From Acheta domesticus (Eukaryota > Arthropoda > Insecta > Orthoptera > Gryllidae): DNA of 64,000 bases. Location: assembly GCA_031308135.1 (NCBI GenBank), contig JAHLJT010000631.1:32287522-32351521 (forward strand). The letters run 5' to 3'. Under the pieces are notes generated by a model. The model saw only the letters and a list, made by a program, of their open reading frames with translations. It was not told where the DNA came from and searched no databases. The translations under genes and the position numbers were made by a program. Of the stretch, positions 33,381 to 45,721 are shown piece after piece (position 1 is the stretch's first letter; each line of letters begins with the position of its first letter).

Positions 33381-33702
33381 CAAGAGTTTGGAAATCGAGA
33401 TCAGCCGAATGTGGGGCGTAAAAGCACAGGTCGTACCGATAGTTATCGGAGCTCTGGGATTTTTTCCGCAAAATTTGTGTAAGAACTTGTCTAAACTCCC
33501 AGGTAATCCAAAAGACTGGGAAGTGCAAGAAATTGCTTTATTTGGAACAGCCCACATTTTGCGCAAAGTATTGTAGAGGCACCGACAGTCCCTAGATATA
33601 CCCCTTAGGTAGCTGGTTGCAACCTGGAGTAGATTTCATATTCAGCCGACACATAACATCTTTAGTCGTGATTTAGATGAATAATAATAATAATAATAAT
33701 AA
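33377..33702 (+). pseudogene. 3' fragment of a restriction-like-endonuclease LINE, copy 1
   Basis: The frame up to 33576 encodes only the last ~65 residues of the C-terminal domain: LEIEISRMWGVKAQVVPIVI, then LPGNPKDWEVQEIALFGTAH and ILRKVL. This ending is typical of R2/R4-group LINE proteins that use a PD-(D/E)XK endonuclease instead of an APE domain. The 3' UTR follows and ends in an (AAT)n run at about 33683-33702. It is severely 5'-truncated. Confidence 0.65.
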
Positions 33703-34380
33703 ATCGTATCGATAAATGTAGAAGATGTGGTGACAATGGAGAGTCTATTGAACACATAATGACTCGGTGCAGTACTTTGTCAGAGAGTGCCTATTTAGGC
33801 AGACATAATCAAGTGGCAAAACTCATTCACCGAGAAGTAGGAATGAAACTTGGAATGTTGGGCAATAATTCTCCAGCATATTACAAGTATGAACCAGATG
33901 CTGTGCTCGAGACGAAGACGCACGTCTTATACTGGGATCGGCCTATTATGACGGATAAAACAGTTGATCATAACCCCCTGATATCCTCATAATGGACAAA
34001 GAAAAGAAAACAGCTTCTATAATCGATGTCGCAATCCCATTGACTCGCAACTTGCGGAAGTCCGAATTAAAAAACATTTGGAAGTTGCACGAGGTCTCCC
34101 ATTTCCCCATGGTTATATCAGCTAAAGGAGTTGTCACCAGGAACTTTAAAAGAAATCTGGAGAAATTAGATATCAAAAATATCTTTGACGAAGCCCAGAA
34201 AGCCACCCTCCTTCAAACATTCATATTGTTAGAAAATTTTTAAATGAGTGACATTCATGTAGGTCAGGGTGAATTTCCTTCCTGTCTAGTCCGAGCCTAG
34301 TCCTATAACATCAATTGGACACGTGAAAGTTTTCCCTGCTAAAGCAGAGAAAGTGTGAAAAATCGGAAATAATAATAAAA
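33703..34380 (+). pseudogene. 3' fragment of a restriction-like-endonuclease LINE, copy 2
   Basis: A longer 3' piece of the same kind of element. It has a zinc-knuckle CRRCGDNGESIEHIMTRC (C-X2-C-X7-H-X4-C) at about 33717-33770, then YWDRPIMTDKTVDHN. The endonuclease signature (N-x-PDIL...IIDVAIP) follows, continuing in the frame 33992-34243. A single-base deletion in the CCCC run near 33977 breaks the frame exactly at the PD motif. The copy ends in a short AATAAT run at about 34367. Inactive. Confidence 0.75.
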
Positions 34381-34448
34381 AAATTACAATAAAATGTCCA
34401 GCAGAGTGGAAAAAGTCTTAATCGAAAATGTATAGTAACTTTTTAAAT

Positions 34449-34660
34449 TGGGATTTAGGGCGAGTCATGACGTAGCGGTCAGAACGTCACCATCCCTTGC
34501 GAACTCCGGAGTTTAATTCCCAGCAGGTTCTCAGCAAGTTTTCTCAGAGCTCAGGCATTGCTCTGACTCTCATCCCAGCACTCCTCTTTCTTCATTCCTC
34601 ATTTCATCCTCAACACTTGGTCATCAATTCATCTCATTCATTTCAGGATAGGCCGAAAAC
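34449..34660 (+). mobile_element. tRNA-derived SINE-like element, family F
   Basis: The head has an A-box-like GAGTCATGACGTAGCGGTCA and a B-box-like GGAGTTTAATTCCC. A pyrimidine-rich body and a tail of ATTCATCTCATTCATT follow. No clear target duplication was found. Confidence 0.5.
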
Positions 34661-34661
34661 T

Positions 34662-34988
34662 TTAATATAGTGATATAGTACTCTCCACAGCGGCACCTTG
34701 CTGCTTGCAACAAAAATTATGCTGATAGCAGCACGTTACAAATGAGAACATAAATACTGCACTCGCCACAACCATAACAGATGTTGGAAGTGTTGTCCCC
34801 TTCACTTGTTTCCCAGCCATCAGTTTGCTACCAACATCATTGCCATTTTTAATAGGAGGCCCAGTCTGAGGAGACTTTCCTGACGCACAATACATTAACT
34901 GGCATTGTGACCGTGACGATTCCAAACAAAGGTAAGTCTCAAAGCAGAGATTCACTTTTACACGCGTGTGAGGAAAGTGCCTTCCCAC
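34662..34988 (-). CDS. Unassigned ORF with one predicted membrane segment
   Basis: 108 codons on the minus strand ending at 34662. The last half is a polar Gly/Lys-rich stretch, then a hydrophobic segment TSVMVVASAVFMFSFVTCCY, then a Cys-rich tail. This pattern fits a C-terminally anchored small membrane protein or a terminal exon. I do not recognise it. A donor-like AAAG/GTAAGT lies on the opposite strand at 34927-34936, so the real strand is uncertain. Confidence 0.2.
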   Translation of the reverse strand: MGRHFPHTRVKVNLCFETYLCLESSRSQCQLMYCASGKSPQTGPPIKNGNDVGSKLMAGKQVKGTTLPTSVMVVASAVFMFSFVTCCYQHNFCCKQQGAAVESTISLY

Positions 34989-35029
34989 CGGGCCCAGTGG
35001 CTGGGTCGAGGGTGGTCTATCGTGGGGCT

Positions 35030-35280
35030 ATCGCCGGCCATCGCATGCGCGCGCGCCCACCTGCGGTTGAAGCGGCGCGGCGTCGCGTCCTTCGGGCAGC
35101 CGCGATGCGCCGCCCGTGCACCCCCTGCCTCTCCGCCGCGCCCCGCGACGGAAGATCGAGGCCGCGCCCCCTTTCCGCGGCCGCTTGACCCGCCGCCGCC
35201 GCCGCCGCCGCCGCTTTTAGCATCCGCCGGGCGGACGGGTAGGTCAAGCGCCGAAAGTGAAGGCCATCTGTGAGTCTGGT
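35030..35280. promoter_or_regulatory. CpG-rich island with GCC-triplet run
   Basis: A short, very CpG-rich block with a (GCC)n run at about 35189-35214. It could be a promoter or first exon. The Ala/Arg-rich frames on both strands are compositional, and no splice-linked coding exon was found. Confidence 0.25.
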
Positions 35281-35308
35281 GCACAGCTCTCGAGAATCAA
35301 TGGCCATG

Positions 35309-35339
35309 AATCATCCACTTCTTTGAGAAGTGGATGATT
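35309..35339. repeat. Perfect hairpin 1
   Basis: AATCATCCACTTCT pairs without a mismatch with AGAAGTGGATGATT across a 3-base loop (TTG). It sits 3 bases before a second perfect hairpin. Confidence 0.9.
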
Positions 35340-35342
35340 TTG

Positions 35343-35400
35343 AATAATGAGAAGTTGAAGTTGACGAGTTGGTACTCGTCAACTTCAACTTCTCATTATT
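35343..35400. repeat. Perfect hairpin 2
   Basis: A 26-base-pair stem without mismatch (35343-35368 with 35375-35400), with AATAATGAGAAG pairing to CTTCTCATTATT at its base and a loop of TTGGTA whose outer T-A can also pair. It would fold as a 58-nt stem-loop in DNA or RNA. No sign of a surrounding element was seen. Confidence 0.9.
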
Positions 35401-38400
35401 TTTCGAAACTTTTTCCTTCATGTAATGTCACATCCGTAATGGTATGATGATAACCAAGTTAGCCTACCACATCACAATCCTATCGTGAAAAAATAAATTT
35501 ATTGCGTAGGACTCGAATTGAATACCTCCTCCTAAGACACTTCCCAAGTCACGATAAATCGTCAATTCTTGGAATTTCCTTAGGTTTCATTTTTGTTATC
35601 TTAATCGACTCGAGCTCATTTATATCTCGTTGCGGCAGCAACGGCTAGTGGCAGTAACAGCTAACAGTTATAATAAGTTAGTGGGGGATACGAATTTCAT
35701 GTGAGGTATAGACGACTTTGGGGTGTGATAAGATAAGGTGAACCATTACGCACCCCATAAAATTACTTCAAAAGTGTCTAGGAAACCAACTACCAGTTTT
35801 CTGTACTTTGCCACCAACAATGGAATGTAGGGAATGTAGGGAATACAAGGATTGACTCTTGATGAAATATAGGCATTGACCCTCGTTTCACTATTCCCTT
35901 GATTGACAATACTGCGCTCAAAGCTCCGAACTTACCGATTACGGCGCATTAATATAAGTTACGTACGTGCATTTCTGTTTTGACATTTCCAGATTTTTAC
36001 GAACGTTTTAATGCTTTCTAGGTTGCGTATCGCAAGTAATCTTCTTTCTCTTGACATAATGTTCTAGTCAACAGTTGTTTTGTGAGACTGAAAAAATAAA
36101 CAAGTAAGAGGGTATTTTTAAAACTTATGAACCTTCTCTATATTGGACAGGCCGATTAAAACGTTGACATATGTACAAAATATGTGATCAATTCAGAGGC
36201 GGAAAAAATGAGTTGTTATTATAGCAAGTTCACAATGAAAAGGTTAACTTTTTTGTGAAAATACTATTTCACATAAATAGCCGTGATCTTGAAAGGCACT
36301 AAAAGCACAGCATCACAGTAACTTAAAAGGAAAAATGAAGTTCGTGCTTACATCTGAGTTAAGAAACAAAATGTGACTAAGAAAAAGAACGGAATAGGTC
36401 GAAGATAATATATTTGATAAAGTAAGAATTGGAAATAATAAAAGCGTTGTTAAAAGCTGATTTACGTACTGTATAATACACTACTTTACGTAAAATAATT
36501 TAATTCTTTAACAATGTTGCTCATGTTAATAAATATACTTTATTAAAAAGATTAAGGATATGCCAGGACTCGTTCTAGCTCAGACACCTCCAGAATCCAA
36601 CCTGATATCGTTCTCTGTTCTCCATTTCTCTCAGAGCTCTCTCTACTCATCACAACCAACAAGTGTGGTCCAAAGATACCTTCACCAAAGATAAACTCGG
36701 TAACTGTTTCAACGATGTCTATCTACGTTGTGATTATTCACAAACTAATTTATTTGTTTAATCATACAAATACACAGGAAATGGGACTACTGAAATTTTG
36801 ATCTTTATATTTAATTAAAAGCAACAAATAAGACATTTCATTGTTTTTCCGACAGATAAAGTATTTTTCATATGCGTTTAGCATTCCTTGAGGTTAAATT
36901 TGTTCCGTGAGTAATTACGAAATTGTATAATATTTATTTAATAATACAAATCGAGATTCATCATCGGGGTCTATCATTTGGTCGTAAAAATCAAGGCTTT
37001 GGAGGGAAATCACTTTTCTTTCGTAGCTTCTGTTCTTCCCTGCGACCCTTCACTCGTAAGAAAACTAAATCATTCAAGATATGAGACGATGCTCAAGCTA
37101 TATATTGTTATTAAGAATAGTTAATTCACATAGCTTCCGCTTAGTTAATCCGCTCGCGTGTGTGACCTGCTTTAGCTAAGCCAATTTTGTAGAGTGGAAA
37201 TTACCTTTTGGAAAATAGTGTAAGCTCGTAAAAAACAGAGCAATACATCACACTATTATTTAATGAACGTTACTGGAATTTCATTTCCGTATTTCCGTCC
37301 CGTTGCAGCAGAAAAGTCAAGAGCGGCGTGTTCGAGAACCACCCAAGGCATGAGAGCTTTTCATTATGCATCGAAAGACCACGATATCTCACTGCATCAG
37401 TCTACAACTCGATAATATCCAAAGAAAAAAGTACAAAGATCACTCGTAATTAGCTAATAACGGTCCACGAACAATAAGAATTCATAGATCGTTCGCCCTC
37501 AATGTCGAAGTTTTCCGAATTATCCTCTTCATCCTTCATTTGTTTTTCTGGGATGGTGTTATTCATAGGGTTTAAAAACGCGAGTAACTACACAGCTCTC
37601 GATCGTATCCACAAGATGAAATAATCTCTCGGAAATCGGGTCATTTAACCCATAACGCGACAGGGAAAGCTATTTCTATAACGAAGTTCTTTGGAGACTT
37701 TCAGTCACGTAGAAATGGGAGAATGTGCTAGACGGCATATCGTTAACCTCATTCTCAATAAAATTGCCAGGGAAAAAATACCTCTCTGGTGTTTGACGTA
37801 TGTTGACTTCTTAACGAGGTAACGTCTATTACTACGTGACACACTTGTCCTGTGGAAAATTCTTTTCGGATCCTAGTTTGTTTGATCTATTTGAAAATAT
37901 TGTTTGTCCAAATCTAAATGACAGTTTTTCTTTATTCGTTTTTTAACATATGTTTCAATTTGTGTACTATTTTATCGAAAATGGGAACATGGGTGTAGTC
38001 ACGATTTTCACCGGGGAAGAGAAATAATAATACTAAAGAGAAATAATAATAATAAAAATAATAATACTAGTAATTTATACAATTGGAATAATACAATAAT
38101 TAAATAAATAAAAATAGTTTCACTTAAAAATTATAAAATTAATAACAACCAAAAACTGATAGTATTAAAATTAACTTTTTCTAACAATCAAAATGATCAT
38201 TTAATCAATTATCTTATCAGCAAAAAGGGCTTCTATTTTCTTAAAATGAAGAAATCATTAATATTAAAACTTGTATAATATTAGTTTTTATCAAACAAAA
38301 CGTTGTTTCGAGTGTTATAAAAGAAAAACTGTTTAATATACCACATATTTCCCAGTTTTTTCTTAAAATATAAGATATAAAGATTTCGTTTTTATATTCT

Positions 38401-39184
38401 TCCTCCTTTTCTGAAATAATTATTGTATATATTCAATAAGTTCAATCCATTGAGTCGTTCTCCTGTCATCATTGACCTTAATCAGACAAGCAAAGTGGTA
38501 AATTATCACTCTACACCGCAAGCGGTGCATAGCAGAGTGAGAGAAATGTTGCCTTGGAATTCATTTTAGAAGAGTTAATATTTGGTATAAAGTATTCTTT
38601 AAGTAATATTTTATATGAAAGAGGTTGTAAGCTCGACGATTTATTATTATGATACAGCCCCCCTGTGCTTGGTTGCGCCCTTCAATGGGAAATCAGTTGA
38701 TAATTACACACTGGGTAGGGTTTTAGCTCTACAAAACTGTATTAATTGTGTGTGGTAAATTTGAAACATACCTGATGTCTCTTTTATTCAACAAAATATC
38801 TAACACGTAGTATGCAAGTTATTTGTTAACTCAATCAGCCGTTGGAACTCCACAACAAATATAATTTAATACACACACTGCGCCCGTCCTAAGCAAGAAG
38901 AGAGACATGGGGAAAAAAAGGAAAATAATATACTTCAGTGGTATGTGACTTGGTATACAACGAAGTCTAGAAAGACCAAAGAACAGTTACAAAAGTTACA
39001 GAAGAGCATAATTACTTTTAAAATGACGTCCGACTAACGCAAATTTGGTCCAGAACTATAATTAAGTTCCATTTGTATTCTCGCGTTTAAACAAGTTCAT
39101 CACGTATTCCTGCGTACAAGAATTCTTTTCCGCATGCCGAGCAGAAATTTCCTTCGCACGCAGTGAGAATTTGTCCCAGCTAAC
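35401..39184. other. Long AT-rich spacer, nothing recognised
   Basis: Nearly 3.8 kb with no frame above about 60 codons, no repeat I could name and no GC-rich island. A small AATAAT-rich patch lies at 38025-38070. It reads as intergenic or deep intronic DNA. Confidence 0.4.
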
Positions 39185-39480
39185 GAGAAACGTGGCAAAT
39201 GCATGAGGCCGGCAGGCGGGCGAGCGGGTTGGCCTGTATGCCTCCCGAGACCGCTGCCTGCGGAAGCGGGCTGGCTCCGCGATGTGAGTGCGCGGCGCGG
39301 CGCCGCGCCGCGCCGGGTCGGAACCCCGTGCTCTTTGGAGCCATTAAATTTTCACGGGAGCCGAAAAGGCGATCGAACCCGTTGCACGACACCCGTGATA
39401 CAAGCGCTGCGCTGCGAAAAGCAGTTCTTTCGCGCCTTTGTTTCTCTTTGTGTTCTGCTCGAGTGCGCGCTCGAGAACGT
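39185..39480. promoter_or_regulatory. CpG-rich island
   Basis: An isolated GC/CpG-rich block with GGCGCGGCGCCGCGCC near 39293, set in AT-rich DNA. Overlapping frames on both strands (39180-39667) resemble nothing known. Promoter or unannotated first exon are possible, but neither is shown. Confidence 0.25.
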
Positions 39481-39996
39481 GTCCGATGTTATTTTGTATT
39501 CCACGCCCATACGCACAGGCCAAGTCTTCGCTAATAATTGTATTTCGACACGCATAAAAACTGTTTTTCTATTAAATATAGTATTTTTTAAAGAGGCGAT
39601 ATCCGTGCTTCATAAATCATCTCATTGCAAAATCACTTACATTAAACAATACATTCGTAAAATTTAGCCTACCCCCCGCAATTCACATCCCCACTTGAGA
39701 TCAACGTTTTATTTTGAACCTCCCCCCCCCCTTCCTGAGATAAATCATAAGGGTAAATTTCATATACTTCAATAGAAACGTTCTTTAGCATACATTTGTT
39801 TAAATATTGTACACTTTTCAAAACATAATGGATAAGAGGGGTGTGATTTACCAATTCAAAATTTTCTGTCAAATCGGTAACCCATAAGTACGTGACGCTC
39901 ATTGAAATGCATGTAATAGAAATGGATCACCCTCGTTTCTGCAGAACTACTCCAACAAGCGTGATAAGTACTAAAGAACAAAACAATGTATTGCAA

Positions 39997-40701
39997 TAGG
40001 GAGTCTTAGCACCAGGTGTACGGAGACATTCTTAAACTCTATTGATCACGTGACTGACGACTTTATGCGGTCGTAATGAACAACGATCAGAAGAGTTTTG
40101 GCAATAGTGTCATTGTGTTATGCATAATGACCAAGGAAGTATTTCAAGCATTGAACAAAGTTGCATAATACGTATCAAAGAGTGAAGGGTAGTGGTGAGA
40201 CATTTCAATCACGATACGAGTCAAGAGTATAAGAAATCTACATTGTGCACGGAGTTTTAGATTTTGTGGCCCTCCGCGATGAATATGCAGTCTGGAATTT
40301 TGAATCAGCTTTTCTTGAGAATGTAGCAAGTATTGCAAAACAGCGTTCGTTATGAGCATAAGACATCTAATCGGAAGAAATGATTTCAACTTCTTTGGCG
40401 CAAATTTCTTTCTTGTCATCGCCGCACCATTTTCCGTTAATTCTTGCAAGTTGGTAAGGAATAATTTTAACTGCATCACATACGAGAATTGGTTTTTCGG
40501 AGTTAGAAAAATGCAACCTTTTCTGCTTTTAGACGGCCATTTTGCCGCTTGTAAGGTGACCGTAGAGACCCCTACAGGCGTGCACAAGTTATGAAGGTAC
40601 AAGGACGTACCGCCTAAGATAAGACATTATGATTTCCGGGTCCGTCACGTGACTGTTAGTGCATAACGCCGCTACCTTACAGGTGGCGCTAAAACTCCCT
40701 A
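39997..40701. mobile_element. TIR-bounded non-autonomous DNA element
   Basis: The ends match as inverted repeats: TAGGGAGTCTTAGCACCAG on the left, and TAGGGAGTTTTAGCGCCACC on the right when read inward. A CACGTGAC block follows about 45 bases in on both sides. The 705-base interior has no transposase frame. The flanks do not show a clear duplication (possibly AAT), so the superfamily is open. Confidence 0.55.
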
Positions 40702-43700
40702 ATATCACTTATGTCGCAACCAAGAAGAGAAGGAGGGAGGAGGCTCATGAGGCTTCAGCCCCCCCCCCTCGAAGCCAATGATAGTCATACAAAAATACAA
40801 CTTTTACTCATTTTCTGTACTACCCAAAGACATTCAATGCGTCAATGGTTAACGTTCTAAATATTAGCTAAATGTCAAAGAATTAAAACACGTTTTATAT
40901 TCAGTATAAAGAAAAAGTTTTAAGAAAACATCAAGCTGACTGGAAATTACACCTGTATCCCACTCCCGAGAAAAATCCATCCCGATTGCTCTCGCACTCG
41001 CCCACCGACTCGACGAGTGGTCAGGCGGAGAGAACAGTTCATAGACGGCGTTTCCTTCAACCAACAAGCTTGGCCCTCCAGATTTTATTCTACGCGGTAC
41101 AGCAGGGGTATTTGGGCTCAAGTGCTCTTATAACACTTTTAAATACGTGTGGCATTACATATATATTTTTATCATTTATTTTCGAAGTAGTACTCATAAA
41201 TTATTGGGTTTAAACATATTCCTATTCACGAATACAAATTCGATGTTTTTTATTTGGGTGAAATGTATTCGTTTTGACAGAACGGAGAGCTCTTTGTGCA
41301 TTTACAATTAAATATGAACACAATCGATCATAGGTTAATTTTGTTTACTTGGCCCTTCTTGTACAACTAAATTAATTCCCAAAAGCTATATTAATTCCAA
41401 TAATATATAATACAACACCACTCATTTCTTAGAGATCACAATGTCACTCCGTAGTAGCGTACGTACAAACATGTCTGATTTTTTTTTTCCCACCATAATA
41501 ATTCCAGTACGCTATCTGTCCCTTCCTTCACAGTCTGAAGCAGCCCCACGTAGTTACACGGCTGCTTCCTGTATGCTCACCAAAATCGAACCGCCCTCTC
41601 CCAAGATCGCCGCCCACTCCTGTGAATCGCCTCTCGGACGTTGCCCCTCCCGAGGGCTTCCGCTTCGATCTCCCACGTCACAAAGCGACGACGCGAGGCG
41701 ACGCGACGCCCGGAAGCTACGCGGTGAATGGGCAACGCACCGTCCTCCACTCCCATCGCCTTTTCGATCCACTTCCTCTTACATTTTAATACTGGGTTCA
41801 CTTCAGGTTTCTCTACAATAAATTAATATTCAAACCGGTCGAACAGTTCCTCTTTCATTAAAACAGTTAACATCTACCTACAAAAACATTTTACAATAAT
41901 ATTTCTGAGAATGCGTGTTAACGGAATGGAAAAATATCAGCATAAAATGAATGTGGAAACCGGAAAGCATTAATGGAATTGAAATTCCATGCTTGCTACC
42001 GCAAAAATGTCAGAATCTGAAGAGGATTAGTACTTATTTAACGCTAAAAATGAGTGATGTTATAAAAGAGGTTTTATTTAACGTTAAAAAATCCTGTGAG
42101 TCGTACTGTGGGGAGAAGACCAATACGTACAGTTTCTTGAGATCCGGGTCTCACCTAACTCATACACATATTTAGTTGAATTATGAATACATGCAAGAAC
42201 GAGCGTTTTTGCCAAGAATTAATATGAAAATATTCGCTCCCATAAAATAAAAACTATTTGCCTTGGCAAATGAGCTACAGATTTGGACTATTATCCCTCA
42301 TAGTGCTCTTCTTGAATGAGGCTAGTATCCCTCATTCCCTTATTACCGCCGCGATCAAAGGGAAAACGATTATTCTATTATCTATATTCCGAAAGGACTC
42401 AAGAAAGACACAGTGAAGATGTCCAGAGCAAATTAAGGGACCATCTCAACATTTGCTTAAGGATCAGGGAAACTGGATGAAAAATCTGATCGACATGGGG
42501 GTCATGTCCCAGAAGCCGAGGTACAATACTAGCTACAATACTGACCCAGAAGCCGAGGTGCAACGTATTTTCCCTTTTAGAATTATAGTCTCAATATTGA
42601 TAAACGAATATTATTTCCCTTTGTGATGCTCAGTATTGTCTCTAATTGTACAGAAAGTTTCGCAGCAGAAAAGATTTTACTTGGCACATAAACCTGTGTA
42701 TCATTTCAATTGTTTAATGTCATCTGGCAGCGAGTTTTAAAATAATGAACGTGTGAATTTTTGTTGTGAGCTGTTAATATTGACACCTGATGAATATGAA
42801 TGTTACAGTTAGAGACATCTGAATTGGTTGGAAATAGGTTCCCGCCCTTGATTAAGTCATGTTTTACAAAGACCACTGCTTCGTAAATCAAAGAGGCACG
42901 GCAATGATGACTTCCTAGCTTAATAAAGAAATGCTTACAGGAATCACGTGGGTGGGATTTACTCATTATTCGTACTTTTTTTAAAATCTAAGTCCAATTT
43001 TATTGTTACCTATTGTAATAGTTATCGTATTATACGTATAGCATTTATTGCGAAATTTTGTAATAGGCTCTCAATCACATTTGGAACCTCTTTTTGATTT
43101 TGTAAACTTGAAAACTATTTTCGATTGTATTGTTACGTTTTTTTGCATTTGCCTAATACCAACAAGCATACTTTCTAACCTTATACTTTAAATTTTTTTA
43201 ACTCCAAAAAATGCGTTAAAATTCTTTACGGTGCTCTCATGATAATGTCACAAGGGCTCCCGATCAAACGCTTGCATGAGGTACTGAATGCAGGACTTTA
43301 ATTTTCAACTACTTTAACGTAGGTAATGAAACTGCAGTTGTTTTTAGATTTGTCGGCTCTTCAATCCTATCCTTGGCGTATTTTGACGAGCGTCGCACTG
43401 ATACGTTCTCGTTCCAATTCGCTTAGTTTTGGGACGAAAATGAACTATCGACAGAGAAAAGTAACCATAGCAAAACCATGTCTTAATTTTGATAAATACA
43501 GAGGCCTGGTTCCTTAAAAAAATTCTCATCCATTAAAATCCTGTCACACGTTTAAACCACAATTTTATATTGATTTTGTTCTTCTTCTCCCACCGACCTT
43601 GTGTTTCAAATTATGACTGAAAATTCAAATAGAATGTTTGGTTTACTGAATCTAAAATTATTTTGTATTCCAACTTTTTTGAATGCTTAAGAGTGCTCTG

Positions 43701-44287
43701 GACATTTGTTTCTTTCCTTCTGGATCAATAACCCCCCTTCTCGATCAGGTTTTTGTCCAGTTTCCCTCATCCACTGAGCAAATGCTGGCATGGCCCCTTG
43801 TTTTGCTTTTGGGCATACATGTAGTATCACAATGCGCACGTTTTGTTGAGCCCCCCTTTTGCTCGTGGTGGAAGGAGTAGAGGTGGGGGTGTTTTATTAT
43901 TTTGTTAGCAATGCAGAAAATTCAAATCTGCAGTTCGTAAGCCGATATAAATAAGCTTTCTATAACTCGGAAACGAAAACGTCTAGTTTTTTTCTTAAAA
44001 TTTTACTAATCTCGCGCTTTTTTAAATATTATCTATTTTTATTTTTTTTTAAGTTTTATTCATTTTTCAATTACTTATAGTTAAAATGTTGGAAGGGGAT
44101 ACTGGAGCTCAAGAAAACGTGCGCAATGATCTTCTTCCCTGTACATCACATTGTTTTTACTGTTTTTGACTAAATAAATCAAACCTTCAATACACACAAC
44201 TCTACAAAACACACCATAAGGAATAACTCTGATTAAATAAAAATCAATAACAATATCAAACATGTATTCTTCCCCTTACCTTCTTAA
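40702..44287. other. AT-rich spacer, nothing recognised
   Basis: Short frames only. The Ser/Pro/Arg-rich block at 41500-41800 is a small GC-rich patch with opposing frames and no family likeness. A tandem duplication of CCAGAAGCCGAGGT lies at about 42509-42560. Confidence 0.35.
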
Positions 44288-45717
44288 CCCATTAAGTCTC
44301 AAATTATTTTTACTGCAGTTTTTTAGTGAAATTGAAAAAAAATCATCATAATTAAGTGCTAGTTATTTAATTTTATCGAAATTAGTTCAAATTATTCATT
44401 TGGGTAGGTGTGGAGGGCTGTCCTCATATGAGGACGCTGGGACTTAGTATGAAGTCTTCCGCAATAATAAAAATAAGTCTTCATAACAAATGTTCATGCC
44501 CACTGGATTCGAATTTTAGTAATTACTGTTTGAAGTTTAAAACAAAAATAAAATAAAATAATTAAACAACATAATTACATAGGTTATTGTAATGTATCAA
44601 CAAAGCAAATACGATTACACTAGAAGAATATTTTCAAAAAAGAACTTGATGGTAATAATTGAACAGACTTCTATTACTAACATATTTGCGAAAATGATCT
44701 TGTACTCAGCTAAGATTATGGTACAAAAGTAATTTCAGAAAAATCTACTTTACTTTCTGAAGTGGAATAGACCAAAACATTCCACACAGAGAGTAATATT
44801 GCATTTAGCAAAATATTTGCGAGGCTTGCTTATGCATGATGGCTGCTGATATTGTGCATAAACAATCCTCGTGATAATGAGTCTTTTTCTGTCGAATCTT
44901 ACGTGAGGCAGCACGTTTGCAGGAGAAGACAAAATTCATACTTTCTTTCTTGCAGATTCTTGAAACTTATATAGGGCGATTTTTATAAAGCTACCTCTCA
45001 AGGCCCGTCTTCACGATGGAATACATCGCGGCATTTCGCGTCTTTCTCGGTCGTGCCGCTAGGTGTTGCATGATCAAGCAGTGCTTGCTACGGTCGCGAT
45101 CATGCGACATCTAACGGAACGACCGAGAAAACCGCGATGTATTCCATCGTGAAGACGGGCCTGGAGAGGGAGCTTTATAAAAATCGCGTCTTTCTCGGTC
45201 GTGCCGGTAGATGTCACATGACCAAGCAGTGCATGATCAATCATGCGGCATCTAGCGGCACGATCATTCCTCGAAAACAACCAATATGAAATTCCAACTC
45301 TTTTACAAGTTTTTCACTTCACGACAAAATTATATAACATAAAGTCCCAGCGTCCTCATATGAGGACGGCACTAAACTATCAAAGTCTCGAAAACATTGA
45401 ATCATATAACTGCACAATTTTATATTCTTCGTTAAGTATGAGCACAAACTAACACTACATAGTGAGTTTAGCAACTTACCAAAATTTAGAAAAATAGATA
45501 TAATCAAAATTTTTATCAACACAAACCAAGTATAAAATGCACTAACTTAGGAAGCTAGAAAAACTACAAGAATGTAAATCTGAGCGATAACAAATGTTTA
45601 TATCTGTTGATATTGTGGTGTTGTCAAACAACAATGTGATGGTGAACACAATTTATAATGCAATGAAATAATGAAAAAATTCACTGCCCTCAAATAAGGA
45701 CACTGGTACTTAATGGG
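44288..45717. mobile_element. piggyBac-type non-autonomous element
   Basis: Flanked by TTAA on both sides (44284-44287 and 45718-45721), the piggyBac target. Both ends, read inward, start CCCATTAAGT. A subterminal palindrome GTCCTCATATGAGGAC occurs at about 44420 and 45352, each next to a CAGC/GCTG-GGAC segment in opposite orientation, with a degraded version inside the right TIR. No transposase frame is left. A foldback element sits inside. Confidence 0.7.
44976..45283. mobile_element. Foldback MITE with a partly duplicated core
   Basis: The left arm begins GCGATTTTTATAAAGCT and the right arm ends AGCTTTATAAAAATCGC at 45187. Inside, TCTTCACGATGGAATACATC pairs with its complement, and TTTCTCGGTCGTGCCG with its partner. 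After the right arm, 45185-45283 repeats the central part (CGTCTTTCTCGGTCGTGCC onward), so the core exists as a second, partial tandem copy. It is non-coding and nested in the piggyBac-type element. Confidence 0.7.
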
Positions 45718-45721
45718 TTAA

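Noticed and set aside
34907..35307. Overlapping Ala/Arg/Pro-rich frames on both strands
   Set aside because: Typical of a CpG island with a GCC run; no splice partner or recognisable protein.
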